The position numbers were made by a program, and so were the translations under genes. This document shows positions 24,176-35,385 of a stretch of 64,000 bases of DNA, piece after piece. The notes beneath the pieces were generated by a model. That model made no database searches. It saw nothing but the letters and a program-made list of their open reading frames with translations, and had not been told where the DNA came from. Origin of the DNA: Ectobius pallidus (taxonomy: Eukaryota > Arthropoda > Insecta > Blattodea > Ectobiidae); NCBI GenBank assembly GCA_964059195.1, contig CAXKWD010000009.1:87207432-87271431 (forward strand). The letters are read 5' to 3'. Position 1 is the stretch's first letter. Every line of letters starts with the position of its first letter.

Positions 24176-24878
24176 TATTTTATGTTTTAGATATCACAAG
24201 AAAGGAATTAAATTGGATGCTTATGTATTCTAAGTTAGGGCACATCCCTTGACTCTGAGGGGAAAATCACCAATCGTTCCCACTCCTACCATGTCCATCC
24301 CATTTAATTCTTCAGTAGGCAATGGGCCTAACCTTAATCACAATGGAAGGCTATTTTTCCTAAGGATGAAAAAAAAAAAAAACCTGAAGCATACCTTTAA
24401 AAAATTGGCGGGTAGTAAGGAAAATATAGTCTCTCCCAGGATGTAGGGATCTAATTACTCAGATCTAGGATTCAAGATCCTATAGCATAATCTTGTTTGG
24501 TTGAATTTAAAGTTGTTAAGCTTTCTACTTTTCACTTTGTATTGTTTCCATAACCGTTCCTCTTGTGGTATTTTATCTCTTAATGTTCTCTTCTTGTATT
24601 GTATTTTTGTGTAGATATATAAGATAAAAAATTAATTAATGTAAAGGCCATTTCTAAAAATCCAGACTTGCGGAATATGTAATTAAGTTGTATGCTCCTA
24701 TCCATAAAGCAAAATTATATTTTGAACTATAATACCAAGTAGGTCTGAGGTCCATTTTCTCCATTATTTTGCTACGTAATAAGAATATGGCTTAATAACA
24801 GATTAGCGGCTGTAAAATTTCAATTGATGACAGCAACCTGCAACGCTATTTTTCTTGATGAAAGAAACTTGCAACGCC
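24176..24878. other. No gene recognised
   Basis: A 65-codon open frame (24249-24446, +) has no recognisable features. The rest is AT-rich. Confidence 0.35.
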
Positions 24879-24886
24879 ATTTATAC

Positions 24887-25331
24887 TAGGGCTGTACCGA
24901 TTAATCGATTCGATTGATCGATTAAACATTTAATCGTCGATCAATTACATTTTCCGATTAATCGGTTTAGTCGAATTCCGAAAAACTCGCTTCTCCGGCC
25001 TTGGCAACAACATGTGTCATTCAGCCTATTGTGTCCAAACAATTCCCGTTATTCAGAAACCTGAAGGGTAGTTTAGTTTTCCAAGTCTTGGCTGAAAAAG
25101 TAGCCGGAAATGTAAGTTTTGTATATATTTTTTCACTAGTTAACTAGTAATGGTATTAATTAATTCAGGATTTCTTCTGATTATCTGTAGTGTAGTACTG
25201 TAGTTATTAAACGTGTAAAACAATATCAAATGTACACTTTGGTTTCGTTTAAAATACCAACCTGTTTGTCGATTAATCGATTAAAGTCAAGCGTTAACTC
25301 GATTAGAAATTTTAATCGATTTTCAGCCCTA
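24887..25331. mobile_element. hAT-like MITE, 445 bp
   Basis: The ends TAGGGCTGTACCGATTAATC and AATCGATTTTCAGCCCTA form terminal inverted repeats, with further ATTAATCGATT words inside both arms. TAGGGCTG termini with TCGATTAATCGA subterminal repeats are familiar from hAT-type non-autonomous elements. Flanking 8-mers ATTTATAC and ACTTTTAC match at 6 of 8 positions, a plausible decayed target duplication. Confidence 0.75.
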
Positions 25332-25740
25332 ACTTTTACTATGAAAATATATGAACGAGAATATCTTTTAGAATGATGCAAGATCAACCTTACTGGTAAA
25401 ATATTTTAGGCGTCAGTATTGCAGCAGATGCTAAGTATGTCTATTATATTAGAAAATAAATGTTACCATGGCATCATGTAAATCTAAAATTGTATAAATT
25501 TGTAAACACACTATGAGTTAGCTTTTAAGTTACAGTAAAGTGAAACATTTATTACACATTACTCCTTATCTTTAACGACAACAATATTACCAGTAACTTC
25601 TGAAAATCTTGAGTATTGAAATGAGTAACTTCCATTTACCAGGCCACGTTTAATCGATGGTTGCTTGGCTGGTTGTTATCGTCATTTAACGACGGTTGAG
25701 AACTGTAAGCCTGTTTAGCTCTGAATCGTCGTTGGTGTAC
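25332..25740. other. No gene recognised
   Basis: AT-rich spacer between the MITE and the family C SINE. Confidence 0.4.
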
Positions 25741-25744
25741 CTAT

Positions 25745-25908
25745 TTTTTTTTACCGCAGGCGTTCTATTACATCCTTGTAAATCTACAGACATGGGACTG
25801 TCGCATTTGAGCACAAATAATGCCATCGACCTGGTCCAGGAAAGAACCCGCGAACTTGTAAATAGAAAGCCAATGCTTAACCAACTGTCTCACCTAGGTC
25901 GAAAAATT
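25745..25908 (-). mobile_element. Family C tRNA-headed SINE
   Basis: The minus strand shows CTAGGTGAGACAGTTGGTTA (A-box-like) and GTTCGCGGGTTCTTTCC (B-box-like), followed by CCCATGTCTGTAGATTTAC. The second copy at 45585-45740 shares GTCTGTAGATTTAC and the head layout. Confidence 0.6.
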
Positions 25909-26200
25909 TGAATGGTGTTTTAGATTTAGTGTATATAGACACCATTCCATGGAGTTATGAAACCAGAAAAAGGTGTAATAGTCATCTAGTGTATTGACAT
26001 AAAAAATGCATTTTCCGTGTTTTTTTCATTAAACTCAATATTCGGTGGTTCAGATCTGGCTGAGAGAATGGGACATTTCATACAAAGAAAATCTGAAAGA
26101 AATTATAGCTGCTTGTCCCATGTCGTCAATGCACGGCCAACACTCTGATAGTTAGGATAAATTAGCAAATCTACCGATCATTTTATGCTTAACCTGTTCC

Positions 26201-26545
26201 CTCATATCCTAACGGGGGGGGGGGGGGAGTACGCCATAGCTTAGTGGTTGAGGCGCTGCGCTACAAACCGGAAGGTCGCGGGTTCGATCCCCGACGAGGT
26301 CGTTTGAGTTTTTCAATTGGTCTAATCTTCTGATGACACTATGGCCCTGGGGTCGACTCAGCCTCTAACAGAAATGAGTACCATGAGCAATCCTGGGGGT
26401 AAAGGCGGCCGGTGCGTATGGCTGACAAACTACCGCCTCACGTTACGATTGTCTAAAAAAACTGGGAGCTTCAACCTCTTGGAACCTTCTGAGCCTCCAT
26501 GGCCTGTAATAGGGAACACTTTACTTTACTTTACTCATATCCTAA
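26201..26545 (+). mobile_element. Family A SINE, full length, with 12-bp target-site duplication
   Basis: CTCATATCCTAA flanks the element perfectly (26201-26212; 26534-26545). The body begins with a 14-G run and a tRNA-like head: A box TAGCTTAGTGG (26237-26247) and B box GGTTCGATCCC (26281-26291). The family body follows (GGGTCGACTCAGCCTC, GGTAAAGGCGGCCGGTGC, CCTCCATGGCCTGTAATAGG) and the tail is (CTTTA)n. It lies 223 bp beyond the splice donor of the only gene, inside its presumed first intron and in antisense orientation to it. Confidence 0.95.
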
Positions 26546-26767
26546 GAGATGGCCGGTAAGTGACCCCTCATCACAAAGGGCCTTGGATGGAAAACGGAAC
26601 TGTATAATCTCTTTGCTGGAAAAGTTATCATTTTAGTCCTTGCTGGATTCGACTCCAAGGTGTGAAAACCCCTATCATAGATTGTATACCTATGCAATAT
26701 ATAACAGAATACACCATATATGAAGCAAGTGAACAAGAAAATTAATAGAGAAGCAGGACATAATTAC

Positions 26768-27548
26768 CAGAATGTATTCCAGACTCATCTTCAGTAAGAT
26801 CTTTGTTGATCTGGGGAGTAGACTGTTTTTCTTCCCGTTTGTCACCTGTTTTCACATCCGCAGCATCGTCGTGATGCTCAACAACCACAACTGGGATCTT
26901 CTTCGGCTCCACGGAACTCGACACTGAGGTACCTGGTGTAGAATTAACTTTAGGCGTAGAAGATTTCGATTTTGGAGTATCCTTTGCATGAACGGTCACT
27001 GTTGGTTTTGTTGATGGAGTCCTTCGTAAAGAGAGCGAAAGTTGCAAAGGCTTTCCTGTCTTTTGTGGTGAATCAGTGTTCTGAGATGGTGATTTTGTAC
27101 TTGATAAATGTAACAATGAACTCGCCTTTTTGGGAGTTCTTGGTGACTGGGGTGGGCCTAATTTCATCAATTGAGGACCCTGAATTGTTCTTGTGCATGC
27201 CTTCAGAGGCTGAGGAGCGTGCAAAGTTGAAGATTTTGCTATAACTTTAGTCGGTTTGGACGGTGATTTTGATGACGACAGAGTGTGCGACGAGGGTTTG
27301 GATGTAGACGACCTTCTTGGCGTTGAAGTCTTCTCAGAGTCATTTATTACTGAAGAATGACTCGAAGTTGACAGTTTCTTTGATGGGGATATTTTGGTGC
27401 TGCCAGTAGTCTTTTCTGGAGATGAGGTATTTTCGGAATTTTGGTACTCATTGTTCGAGGTTGCATTTTCTGTCAATGCGACATAAAACGTCGACCTCCT
27501 ACGCCCAGTCCCACTGGTACCATTAGTTGCGCTGTTGTTGTCTAGCAT
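26768..27548 (-). CDS. First coding exon of an unidentified Ser/Thr/Pro/Lys-rich protein (partial gene)
   Basis: The frame opens at ATG 27548-27546 (MLDNNSATN...), with an in-frame TAA only three codons upstream (before TTG-CTG-AAA), so this start is well supported; position -3 is A, a good eukaryotic context. It runs 260 codons plus one base to 26768, where the coding strand reads CATTCTG|GTAATT, a clear splice donor. Codons read past it soon hit a stop, as expected of an intron. The product is low-complexity, with about ten Ser/Thr-Pro sites (SPSKK, TPRR, SPRTPKK, TPKS), and mostly basic until residue ~215. It then has a VVVVE patch and an acidic end (LTEDESGIHSG). A conserved-looking N-terminal RRRSTFYVAL lies at residues ~15-25. 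No fold, signal peptide or membrane segment is seen. Many SP.K sites in a basic disordered region are common in cytoskeletal or nuclear regulators, but I assign no function. Later exons were not recognised at lower coordinates. Confidence 0.75.
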
Positions 27549-28180
27549 TTTCAGCAATTATAATTCAATTCAAAGAACTAGGTGGTGCTTCAGTCATTAT
27601 GTCATAAATTACAATATATTATTACAGTTTCTAATGACACTGTACTATATGCAAATATGGGCGAAACAGCAATCACACCGTATGAGATTTTGAAATAGAG
27701 AACAAATTGACTTACTTGAAAGAAAAAATGAGCAACAATAACGCGTATGTTGCGATAAAGAGAATCTATTAACTTTCTCTTAGTTTACTTTCTACCTCAT
27801 CACAATCGTCTAATGCGCTGTTTTATCAGCTAACTTACGAAGAAGTCTCTTTATCTTAATGTAACTATCTCTTGTCCTTATTTGGCTATAACCACGACGT
27901 CTACACGCACAATCCTACTGCTTACTCCATTAAGGTTTATTAACTTAATGGATACGCCACCGAAGTGTTATTTTTTTAATTAGAAAGAATAGCCGAAAAG
28001 TAACAAGGGAGTTAGCTATGCTTTTCACTTCACTGCCCATATGTAAAGTACTACTTTAACACTACACAAGAAACAAAAAACAGGTAAACTTGTTAATATT
28101 TCATTCTAGCTTTCTCTGCAATGAAAAATATTTAAAAAATATAAAAATTGTAGAATTTGCATTACGAACGAAAATTTCCA
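27549..28180 (-). other. Sequence between the coding exon and the putative 5' leader
   Basis: AT-rich and unique. A 5' UTR intron is plausible here: on the minus strand a CCACCTAG acceptor-like site lies about 35 bp before the ATG. I cannot tell an exonic leader from intron by eye. Confidence 0.3.
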
Positions 28181-28189
28181 AAACGCAGT

Positions 28190-28645
28190 AATCTATTATT
28201 TTCTTCTTCGAAAAGTGTTGTTACTGAAGCAACAGCGTCAATGACACACTCGTATAGTATTTCCGAAGGTGAGATGACTAAAAAGTTATCTCTCTGAGCA
28301 AGAGAGGGGAGATCGATGTACACACAGCATCACAAGAAGTATCCTTCCGGCACACACAAATGCAAATACACCACAGTTGATTCCACTGAAGTAACACTTT
28401 TTGGCACACTTGTAATGAGGGTTGTTGTTATTTGATACAGGTCACCGACATATCTCACACATACAACACACACACACACACAGTCCACCGTGCGACAGTA
28501 GTACCGGCGGGCGACTGCTGGGAAACGGAGAAGTAACAACACGCGAGGATCTCGACCTGCTCCGCCAGTACCCCCTCCCTTCCACGAGAGTCTGAGCACG
28601 CTCAAATCCAGTCACCAGTACAGTACTAACCATTCCAAACAACTA
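28190..28645 (-). promoter_or_regulatory. Candidate promoter / 5' untranslated region of the minus-strand gene
   Basis: This block is GC-richer than its surroundings and non-repetitive, with CpG-containing words (CGCCCGCCGGTAC, CTCGCGTG) at 28480-28620 and a (GT)n run at about 28463-28483. On the minus strand it reads through short purine/pyrimidine-balanced sequence with no long frame. It lies 0.6-1.1 kb upstream of the start codon and a MITE begins just beyond it. No TATA box or unique initiator stands out, so the assignment rests on position and composition. Confidence 0.35.
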
Positions 28646-28758
28646 GACCACGTGGTTTCATATAAACATATACAACAGTGAAATTATGTAATCACTACTC
28701 TTTATTTTCCCAAAACCCAAGTTGGAAAATGTATAAGATTCCAACTGAATAGTGACCA

Positions 28759-29333
28759 GGGCCCTATTTCATAAAAGATACAATTTTACAGATGACAGAA
28801 AATTCTTTGAAAGATTTACAAAATGTTATAGATTTGTACGAAAATTTTACGAATTTTTATTTCATAAAACTTCGGCACTGACAGGTAAAAATCTGACAAT
28901 TGTCAAATCTTAGGATACCTACCGTTTATAAAACATTACTTTTTGTTGACATATTTACAAATTTATAACAAATGTAGAATTGTCATTATAGAAGTGACAG
29001 TTAATCTTACATAATTATGTAGAAGTGTTGTATATACCTTGGCAGATTAATTTCGTGACCTAAATTTTCTTGTTGATAATGGATTACCACAATAAACTGG
29101 GATCGATTATTGTACGCGTATATGAGAGCCATCTAGAGTGTAATAAAACTGATCAACATAAAATTGACCCGATTACGAAAAATGGTCTGAAATTTATATT
29201 AATTGCATGTAAGGAGAATTTGTAATATTTATGAAACATACAAACTGTCTTGATAACTTATATTGATAAGTTTGTCAGATTTGACACATCTGTCGCATTT
29301 CTCACATCTATGAAGTTTTATGAAATGGGACCC
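28759..29333. mobile_element. TIR element (MITE), ~575 bp, family unknown
   Basis: GGGCCCTATTTCATAAAA at the left is inverted at the right as TTTTATGAAATGGGACCC (two mismatches). A further TTTCATAAAACTT copy lies inside at about 28859. No convincing target duplication could be read. The interior has no transposase-like frame. It sits about 110 bp upstream of the putative promoter block. Confidence 0.7.
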
Positions 29334-30510
29334 ACGTCACATACACCTTCTATCATCAAATTATAAATAATATTTTATAAACAGTATTCATCCCTTTCCT
29401 TAAGACCTATCACGATTAAGATTTTACAACGTGTCCTTTAATCTAAAAGAAAAATTATCAAAATTAATCTTATTAATATTCAGATTAACAATCTCTAACA
29501 GAGTTGTTTTAATACCTGCACTGGAACATCGTTTATTTTTAGATGTCTGAATTTTAAAAATCTCTCATTTCTGTTAAAGACAGGATAAAATGGAGCTACA
29601 GTTTGTTTATCACCACGACAAATAAGTAATCTAAACTTTCATACAGATATATTTTATTTTGGAAGTTATGATTTAAGTAGTTTATAAAAAATATAGTTTT
29701 CAGAACATGTGCATGAACTTAACACATTCGCGAAATTGTGGATGCACTCCTAAACTAGACTTTGTTAATTTTATAGATATGGTTAAGTCGTTCAATAAAT
29801 AATAACAATAATAAAAGTAAATGTAATTCTAAAATAATGAAAATAAAAAGCCTCGTAACGCAAATTTGTAGGCGCAATCTATGAAGCAGTGTGAAGGACA
29901 GTGGGTGTCATTCGGATTTTAAAAAATCATTCTTCAAAAAAGTAGAAACCCTGAGCATTAAAAAGCTCGTATGAAACAGATGCTTGCCTGTAGGGCTTTA
30001 ATTTGAACATTTAAAAATGGCTGCTCACATAGACTCCCTTTTCCAGCAAATTTCAGTAGTTGGGTGTTTCAAATCTTCAGGTACAATTACCTCCATAACC
30101 CTAACCATCTAAGATACGCCAAGGTCTATTATGCCCCACTTAATATTATTATCTATTCTCTTCAATATTTGTTTTTTTAAATAATTTATCATATAAAATT
30201 AGCTTAAAATTAGTGAGAAGTCTTCTTTTTTTGTTTTGCACATTATCGTATTTTATAATTAGGTGGTTTGTGTCAAATAGATTGCATACTGCAACATAGA
30301 ATATTTTCTTTGTATAAGAACTGGTAGTTTATGAAAAATAAGTGTACCTGAAGCTTAAGTAATGTAAATTTTAAGACGCCATATACTTTGTAAAAAGTGT
30401 AAATTAGCTACCATTGTGGCAGGTAGTTAGTTTAATAGGGATATAGGTCTACACAGCCTCAAAATTTCAATATTCTACCTATTACCACTAAAGAAAACTG
30501 GACTCACGTG
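29334..30510. other. No gene recognised
   Basis: AT-rich sequence without protein-like frames or repeat partners within the window. Confidence 0.4.
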
Positions 30511-30512
30511 TG

Positions 30513-30830
30513 TATATATATATAAATATATATATATATATGTTTACGTGCTATGGATATTGGTTAACATGAAAGTGTAAGGCACGAAACCCCCAAAGTA
30601 GCAAAATAGCAATAACTATATTTTGCTTAAGATTAATATACACAGAGACCCAAAACTTTTATTTGATACATTTTCGTAGAAATTCTCTGAAGAGTAGTTA
30701 GCTAGTTACAAGCCAATCGATTTTCCAGGAAAAACAAAACTAGAGCATAAACAATTTCTGCCTCACAAACAACATAGCTTTGCCTTAGGTCTGGACAAGA
30801 GAATTCGTGTATCTCTTAATGCAGTCAATT
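30513..30830 (+). repeat. Family F repeat copy 2 with preceding (TA)n
   Basis: A TA run (30513-30541) is followed by sequence matching the copy at 12782-12920 in order: TTTTCGTAGAAATTCTCTG, AAGAGTAGTTAGCTAG, CTGCCTCACAAACAAC and TTAGGTCTGGACAAGAGAAT. The middle section differs in length. Confidence 0.5.
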
Positions 30831-31610
30831 TTCTCTATGTGGGAATGTGAAACGATAGAATCGCATGTCTACGGTCAGTACAGAGAAAGTCTTGTGAGTG
30901 TATCGCATGAGATTTGTTGAAATATGGGTAACTTCATCGTCTTGTTTGAAAATCAATGCAGGTTTTAAAGTATTATAATATTTCAGATTTCGAGGAGTTT
31001 CTTGTTTTTAACATATAAAATATAAAATCTTCTATCTTTCGTAACATATTAGGCCCCTTAGTGCAGGTGAGTGACAATAAGTTATTAACATAAAGTGTTG
31101 TTAGTACTATTAGTACTATCTTTCGACCAGAAAGAAATTATTACAAAAATGCTATTCTGCTAAAAGACTTGGTTTCAGGAACAGTGAGAATAATAATGGT
31201 ACTTTTCATAGCAATTGTGATGGCAACAGCGCTAGTTCTTAGTTTACTAACCAGTTAAAAAAAAAGGAATGTTTAAATTTAGAGTATAACTGAACCATGC
31301 GAAAGTCGTGCTGGAACATTAGAGAAAGGGACATGCATTGTAAGTACATAGCAATTATAATAACTATGTATGTTATTACATGCCAACTTCAGTAAGCAAA
31401 CCTTGAACTCCAACAAAAACTTGCCCCCATTTATTCAACTCTATTCTTTATTAAGCCGTTTAATTCAAGGACAAAAAGTACAGCAATGACAGCACTTGAA
31501 GCATATGATATTAACTCACACGAGTATGCCCATTGAATCTAGAAAAGTGATATCTGATTATCTTCATGATATTACTTCAATATTAAATTTATATGTGTTC
31601 ATTGCCATGT
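30831..31610. other. No gene recognised
   Basis: AT-rich; no structure noticed beyond short A/T runs. Confidence 0.4.
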
Positions 31611-31616
31611 ACTTCT

Positions 31617-31940
31617 ACGGTCGGCCGAGTGTTGCAGAGGACTCTGGATCCGAAGTTCCGGGTTCAAATCTGGCAACAGTTGATGGATTATTTAAGGCGT
31701 AAAAAAAACCGCTAATGAAGTTCTCCGGAGAGACTATAAACCGTGGACCACGTGACGTAGGTTTACGGCCTAAATTAGAACTTCTGGGCTAAAATTCTTG
31801 TCCTTTTTACGTCCACGTAATAATCTTAGTTTCCTCTAGCTGGTAGTCGAAGTGATGGGCTTACAACCTGTCACTCTATTCTATATAGAAAATCAGGTGT
31901 AACTAAATTGTTTTGGTAGTGAAACCTCCACTTCATAGTC
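31617..31940 (+). mobile_element. Family B SINE with tRNA-like head
   Basis: The head reads GGTCGGCCGAGTGTTGCAG and CCGGGTTCAAATCTGGC (B box, about 31659-31675). The body has TTCTCCGGAGAGACTATAAA, CCTAAATTAGAACTTCTGG and GTAGTGAAACCTCCACTTC, as in the copies at 10109, 13680 and 49812. A target duplication was not evident. Confidence 0.8.
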
Positions 31941-32197
31941 TTCTTTTATTATTTTATGACCCTTAATGGTCGACTTCACTGAAGAACAGTTACGTCATGT
32001 ACAGTGGACCTATTATGAGGCGAACTAATTTAGTGTTTTTGTGACAGGGATTTTTAATGTTAAAGTGATGTACCATATACCGTAAGATGTGGATTCACGA
32101 ATGTACAGAATATTGTTTTTGTTGAATATTGTTTTTGTTGAATATTATATGAGGATATTTAAGGGTAATCAATCATGGGAGAGACATTTCATCTGGT

Positions 32198-32290
32198 GCC
32201 GGGAGTCGAACTCTACTAGCTCAGTTGGTAGAGCATCGGATTGGATGCCGGCTTTGAATTCTGGTATCAGAATACATTTTTCTCGTAAAA
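32198..32290 (+). mobile_element. tRNA-like SINE head or tRNA pseudogene
   Basis: TAGCTCAGTTGGTAGAGC is a perfect Pol III A box, but the B-box position reads CTTTGAATTCTGG and the acceptor stem does not pair. It is not a functional tRNA gene. Confidence 0.5.
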
Positions 32291-33420
32291 TATTATCTTG
32301 GAATATTCAAGAGACAAAATATTTTGTGATATGAATATTTCTAACTGCTGTAGAATAACTATGGAAACCCGATCCCAAAATCACTAAACTACTGTGCCCC
32401 ACAATACTGTATATGATGTAAATGTCTTTCAGTGAAGTCATAGCAGGGTAATCATAGCAGAGAGAGATTCCAGTGAATTTATTGAACTCTGGCTACCTTA
32501 ACATCGATACGGAAAGCCGATGGTTACGGGTTTGAATAGCCCAAATATTCTCATAGAAGTAGACGTTCCAGTTAACAAAACCATCACAAACAGCCATGAG
32601 AGTCAGCATATTGACTACATGATACCAGTCGTGTTATTTGGCCCAAAATGAACCTTATTTCACCGTTTAAGCGACATGCACCAAATCCATATTGTACAGA
32701 TCCACTTATGTATCATGCGAAGTTCAGTTCCCGCCTAAGGGGCTTCACAGGCCAGTTCATTATAGAGACAGGGCTCTTTCTATGCACAGGAAATGAGTAT
32801 TTTCAATGAACTGTGAACAGGAAATGCGAATACCATTTATCATGCATTCTTATCGCAATGCACATACGTTAAAGAAAACAGGTTTCAGTTCGTATTACTA
32901 TCTCTTAAAATAAACACAAAATATCCTATATATTTGTAATAAAATTACGGAAAATAAATTCACAGAAATTTAAATTTCAAACAAAATTACAGAATAATGA
33001 ACAATAAGTGAACTACGAGCCAATTTATTGAAATTGTTGTTCAATCTCTAAAATATAGAGGAAAAAGTCAGAAGAGGAAAAGGAAAAACATTTAGAGAAT
33101 GAATACAACGAAAACTATGTTAAAGATGGAACTGCGGTGATTAATTAGAATGCAAACTGAATGTTTAAAATGAATCTGAATAAGCGTATTTCAATGCGAG
33201 GCCTATTTGAGTATATAGGGAGATGAGGGAGGGTTAGTTATTTTTCATAGAAGAATACCGAAAAGAAGAAATGAGCTTGGCAATGAACTAGTATATAGGC
33301 CCATATTTCACACTTACACAGAGAGCTTTGTTACTTCTCCAACATGAATTTTTTTTTTTAGTAAAATAATGGGCGATTACAGTATTAGAATACTTGGCAC
33401 TACATCGGATAAGATGTAGG
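32291..33420. other. No gene recognised
   Basis: Unique-looking AT-rich DNA. The last ~200 bp before 33420 may include decayed LINE sequence. Confidence 0.4.
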
Positions 33421-33880
33421 TGAGAAGGCACTGGTGTCCGAGAATCTAGATTTGCAGCTAAGGAAGAAGCTTACGAAATGTTACATATGGAGTTTAGCTT
33501 TATATGGTGCTGAAACGTAGACACTGATGAAAATGGAAAGGAAATATTTAGACAGCTTTGAGGTGTGGTGTTGGAGGAAAACGGAGAACATTCGGTGGAC
33601 AGAAAAATTAACGAATTAAGAAATTTTAAGAAGAATGGATGAGAAGAAATGTATTTTGGAAGTTGTAAGGAAATGAAAAGTTAACTTGTTAGGACACATG
33701 ATGTCATCGAAGGAAAAATAAAAGACACAAGAAAACTTGGTAGAAGAAGAATTGAGATAGGCCTACTGGATTACATCAAGAAGAAAAAAGCTATGGTGAG
33801 TTAAAATATGCAGCAGAAGATAAGAGCTGGAGAATGGAACTCCATATGGGAATACAGACTTGGCCGCAAGGCAGAAATAC
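33421..33880 (+). pseudogene. Decayed LINE reverse-transcriptase C-terminal fragment
   Basis: In interrupted frames the plus strand encodes LALYGAET, MERKYLDSFEVWCWRKTENI, LRRMDEKKCILEVVRK and GRRRIEI-(GL)-LDYIKKKKSY. This is the same block order as the LINE at 3641-3958, whose GRRRIQLLDDLREKRKYW aligns directly. Several stop codons and deletions interrupt it. Removing the six bases GGCCTA at 33760-33765 aligns the last block exactly with its relative (see findings). It is a dead copy, and LGRKAEIQI near 33860 marks the family C-terminus. Confidence 0.75.
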
Positions 33881-34915
33881 AAATTATAAGAATAAGGCCT
33901 AATAAATGCGCGAGCAATGTTCACTGAATAAACAGTACACTAAAATCGCAAACTCACCAACATTTAACATGTTCAAATTCGCATCACACATATATTTCTA
34001 GCACATTGCAGATTCACACATTTAAGCCTAAAACTGACACTCATTCTGGGAAGTACTCAACTTATAAACTATGAGTTGTGGGAAAGTAATAGATAAATAT
34101 CGTACAATGTGCATTGAATGATGGGTCGTGCAGGTTGGCGATTTCTAGATAATCTTCCCTCGTCCCCCACCTAAAGGGAGAAACAATTTTGCACAGTTCT
34201 TGTTCTTTTTAAAAGTGTTAGTTGTTTTCTTCGCAGTCCATCATAAATCGTGTGAGAATCTTAGGCACATAAGTTCTTATTATAATCGCACATGCATGTG
34301 AAAATTGTATATAAAAATCTCTATAACGTTAAGGGGGAAAATCATCTCTGAGGAAGCTATCGCAATACTGATTGATTTTAGCCTGATAGTAGAGTTCTCT
34401 CTTTAACATTGTTAAAAAGTTTTTTTTTTAAATAATTGTCCTCTAGATTTCTTGGTGGGCGTTCCTAGTAATTAAAGCAACTACCTCTTGTGGATTTCCT
34501 CTTTATTTTATAAACTTATAAAAATATTTTTGTGCCCTAATAAGTAACTATTGTATACTTTGTATTTTGGTAAGTTGTAAAACATTAACTGTTAATAAAA
34601 ACACATTCAATATCTTCTGCTTTACTGAGTAACAAAAATATTTTGACTATACTTACTAAGAGGAAAGGACATACACGTGCGAGCCTTTAACTTACCTGAA
34701 AAGAATAGAAAAAACACAATCAAAACAGTGCACACAATATAATGAAACTTACATTACATTAAAATATTTATTCACCTAATAATTGCTACATAAACATACC
34801 CTTGTACGTTACTGTTAGGCCAAAGTATTTAATTATGTATAAATTGACAATATATGCCAAAAATTCTTATGTGAAAGACATAACTTGTTCTTTTGTATAA
34901 CTAATCACATGTTTG
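33881..34915. other. No gene recognised
   Basis: AT-rich; no repeat partner found. Confidence 0.4.
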
Positions 34916-34919
34916 TTTC

Positions 34920-35270
34920 TGTATCATCTAAAAAAAACTAAACTAACTAAACTCCGTGGCGCTACATCCCTGGAGGGACTTGGCCTACCACCCGACAGCT
35001 GCGTCATCTCCCGTAGGCAGATGGCAGGATTGGGGGGCATGTGGTCAGCATGCCGACACCCACGGCCGTTAATGGTGGTTTTCTTGACCGGAGCCGCTAC
35101 TTCTCTATCAAGTAGCTCCTCAATTTGAATCACGAGGCTGAGTGCACCCCTACCAGACCTCCCTACCTCAGAAAAATCCGAGGAGGTACCGGGAATCGAA
35201 CCCGGGCCGACGGATCTGTAGTCAGCGACGCTAACCACAAGACCACACCGGCGGACATATGTATCATCTA
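34920..35270 (-). mobile_element. Family H SINE, full length, 11-bp target duplication
   Basis: TGTATCATCTA occurs at 34920-34930 and 35260-35270. The sense strand is minus. The tRNA-like head starts at GTCCGCCGGTGTGGTCTTGT, with B box GGGTTCGATTCCC (plus-strand complement 35191-35203). The body contains GGTAGGGAGGTCTGGTAGG and GATGACGCAGCTGTCGG, and the A-rich tail is (AGTTTAGTT)n-T8 as read on the minus strand. GC content is well above the flanks. Confidence 0.9.
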
Positions 35271-35317
35271 GGACCCTAAAATACCTTACGTTAAAATATA
35301 ATTCTAGAACTTGGAAT

Positions 35318-35319
<2 letters not shown>

Positions 35320-35383
<64 letters not shown>
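35320..35383 (+). repeat. (AAT)n microsatellite
   Basis: About 21 pure ATA units. Confidence 0.95.

Positions 35384-35385
<2 letters not shown>

Noticed and set aside
28330..28642. Overlapping Arg/Val/Cys-rich minus-strand open frames in the GC-richer block
   Set aside because: They run through a (GT)n repeat with no start context; the block is better explained as promoter or leader.
32198..32290. Possible functional tRNA gene (perfect A box)
   Set aside because: The B box is degenerate and the acceptor stem does not pair; other tRNA-like heads here belong to SINEs.
34913..35128. 71-codon plus-strand open frame
   Set aside because: It lies entirely within the antisense of the family H SINE.
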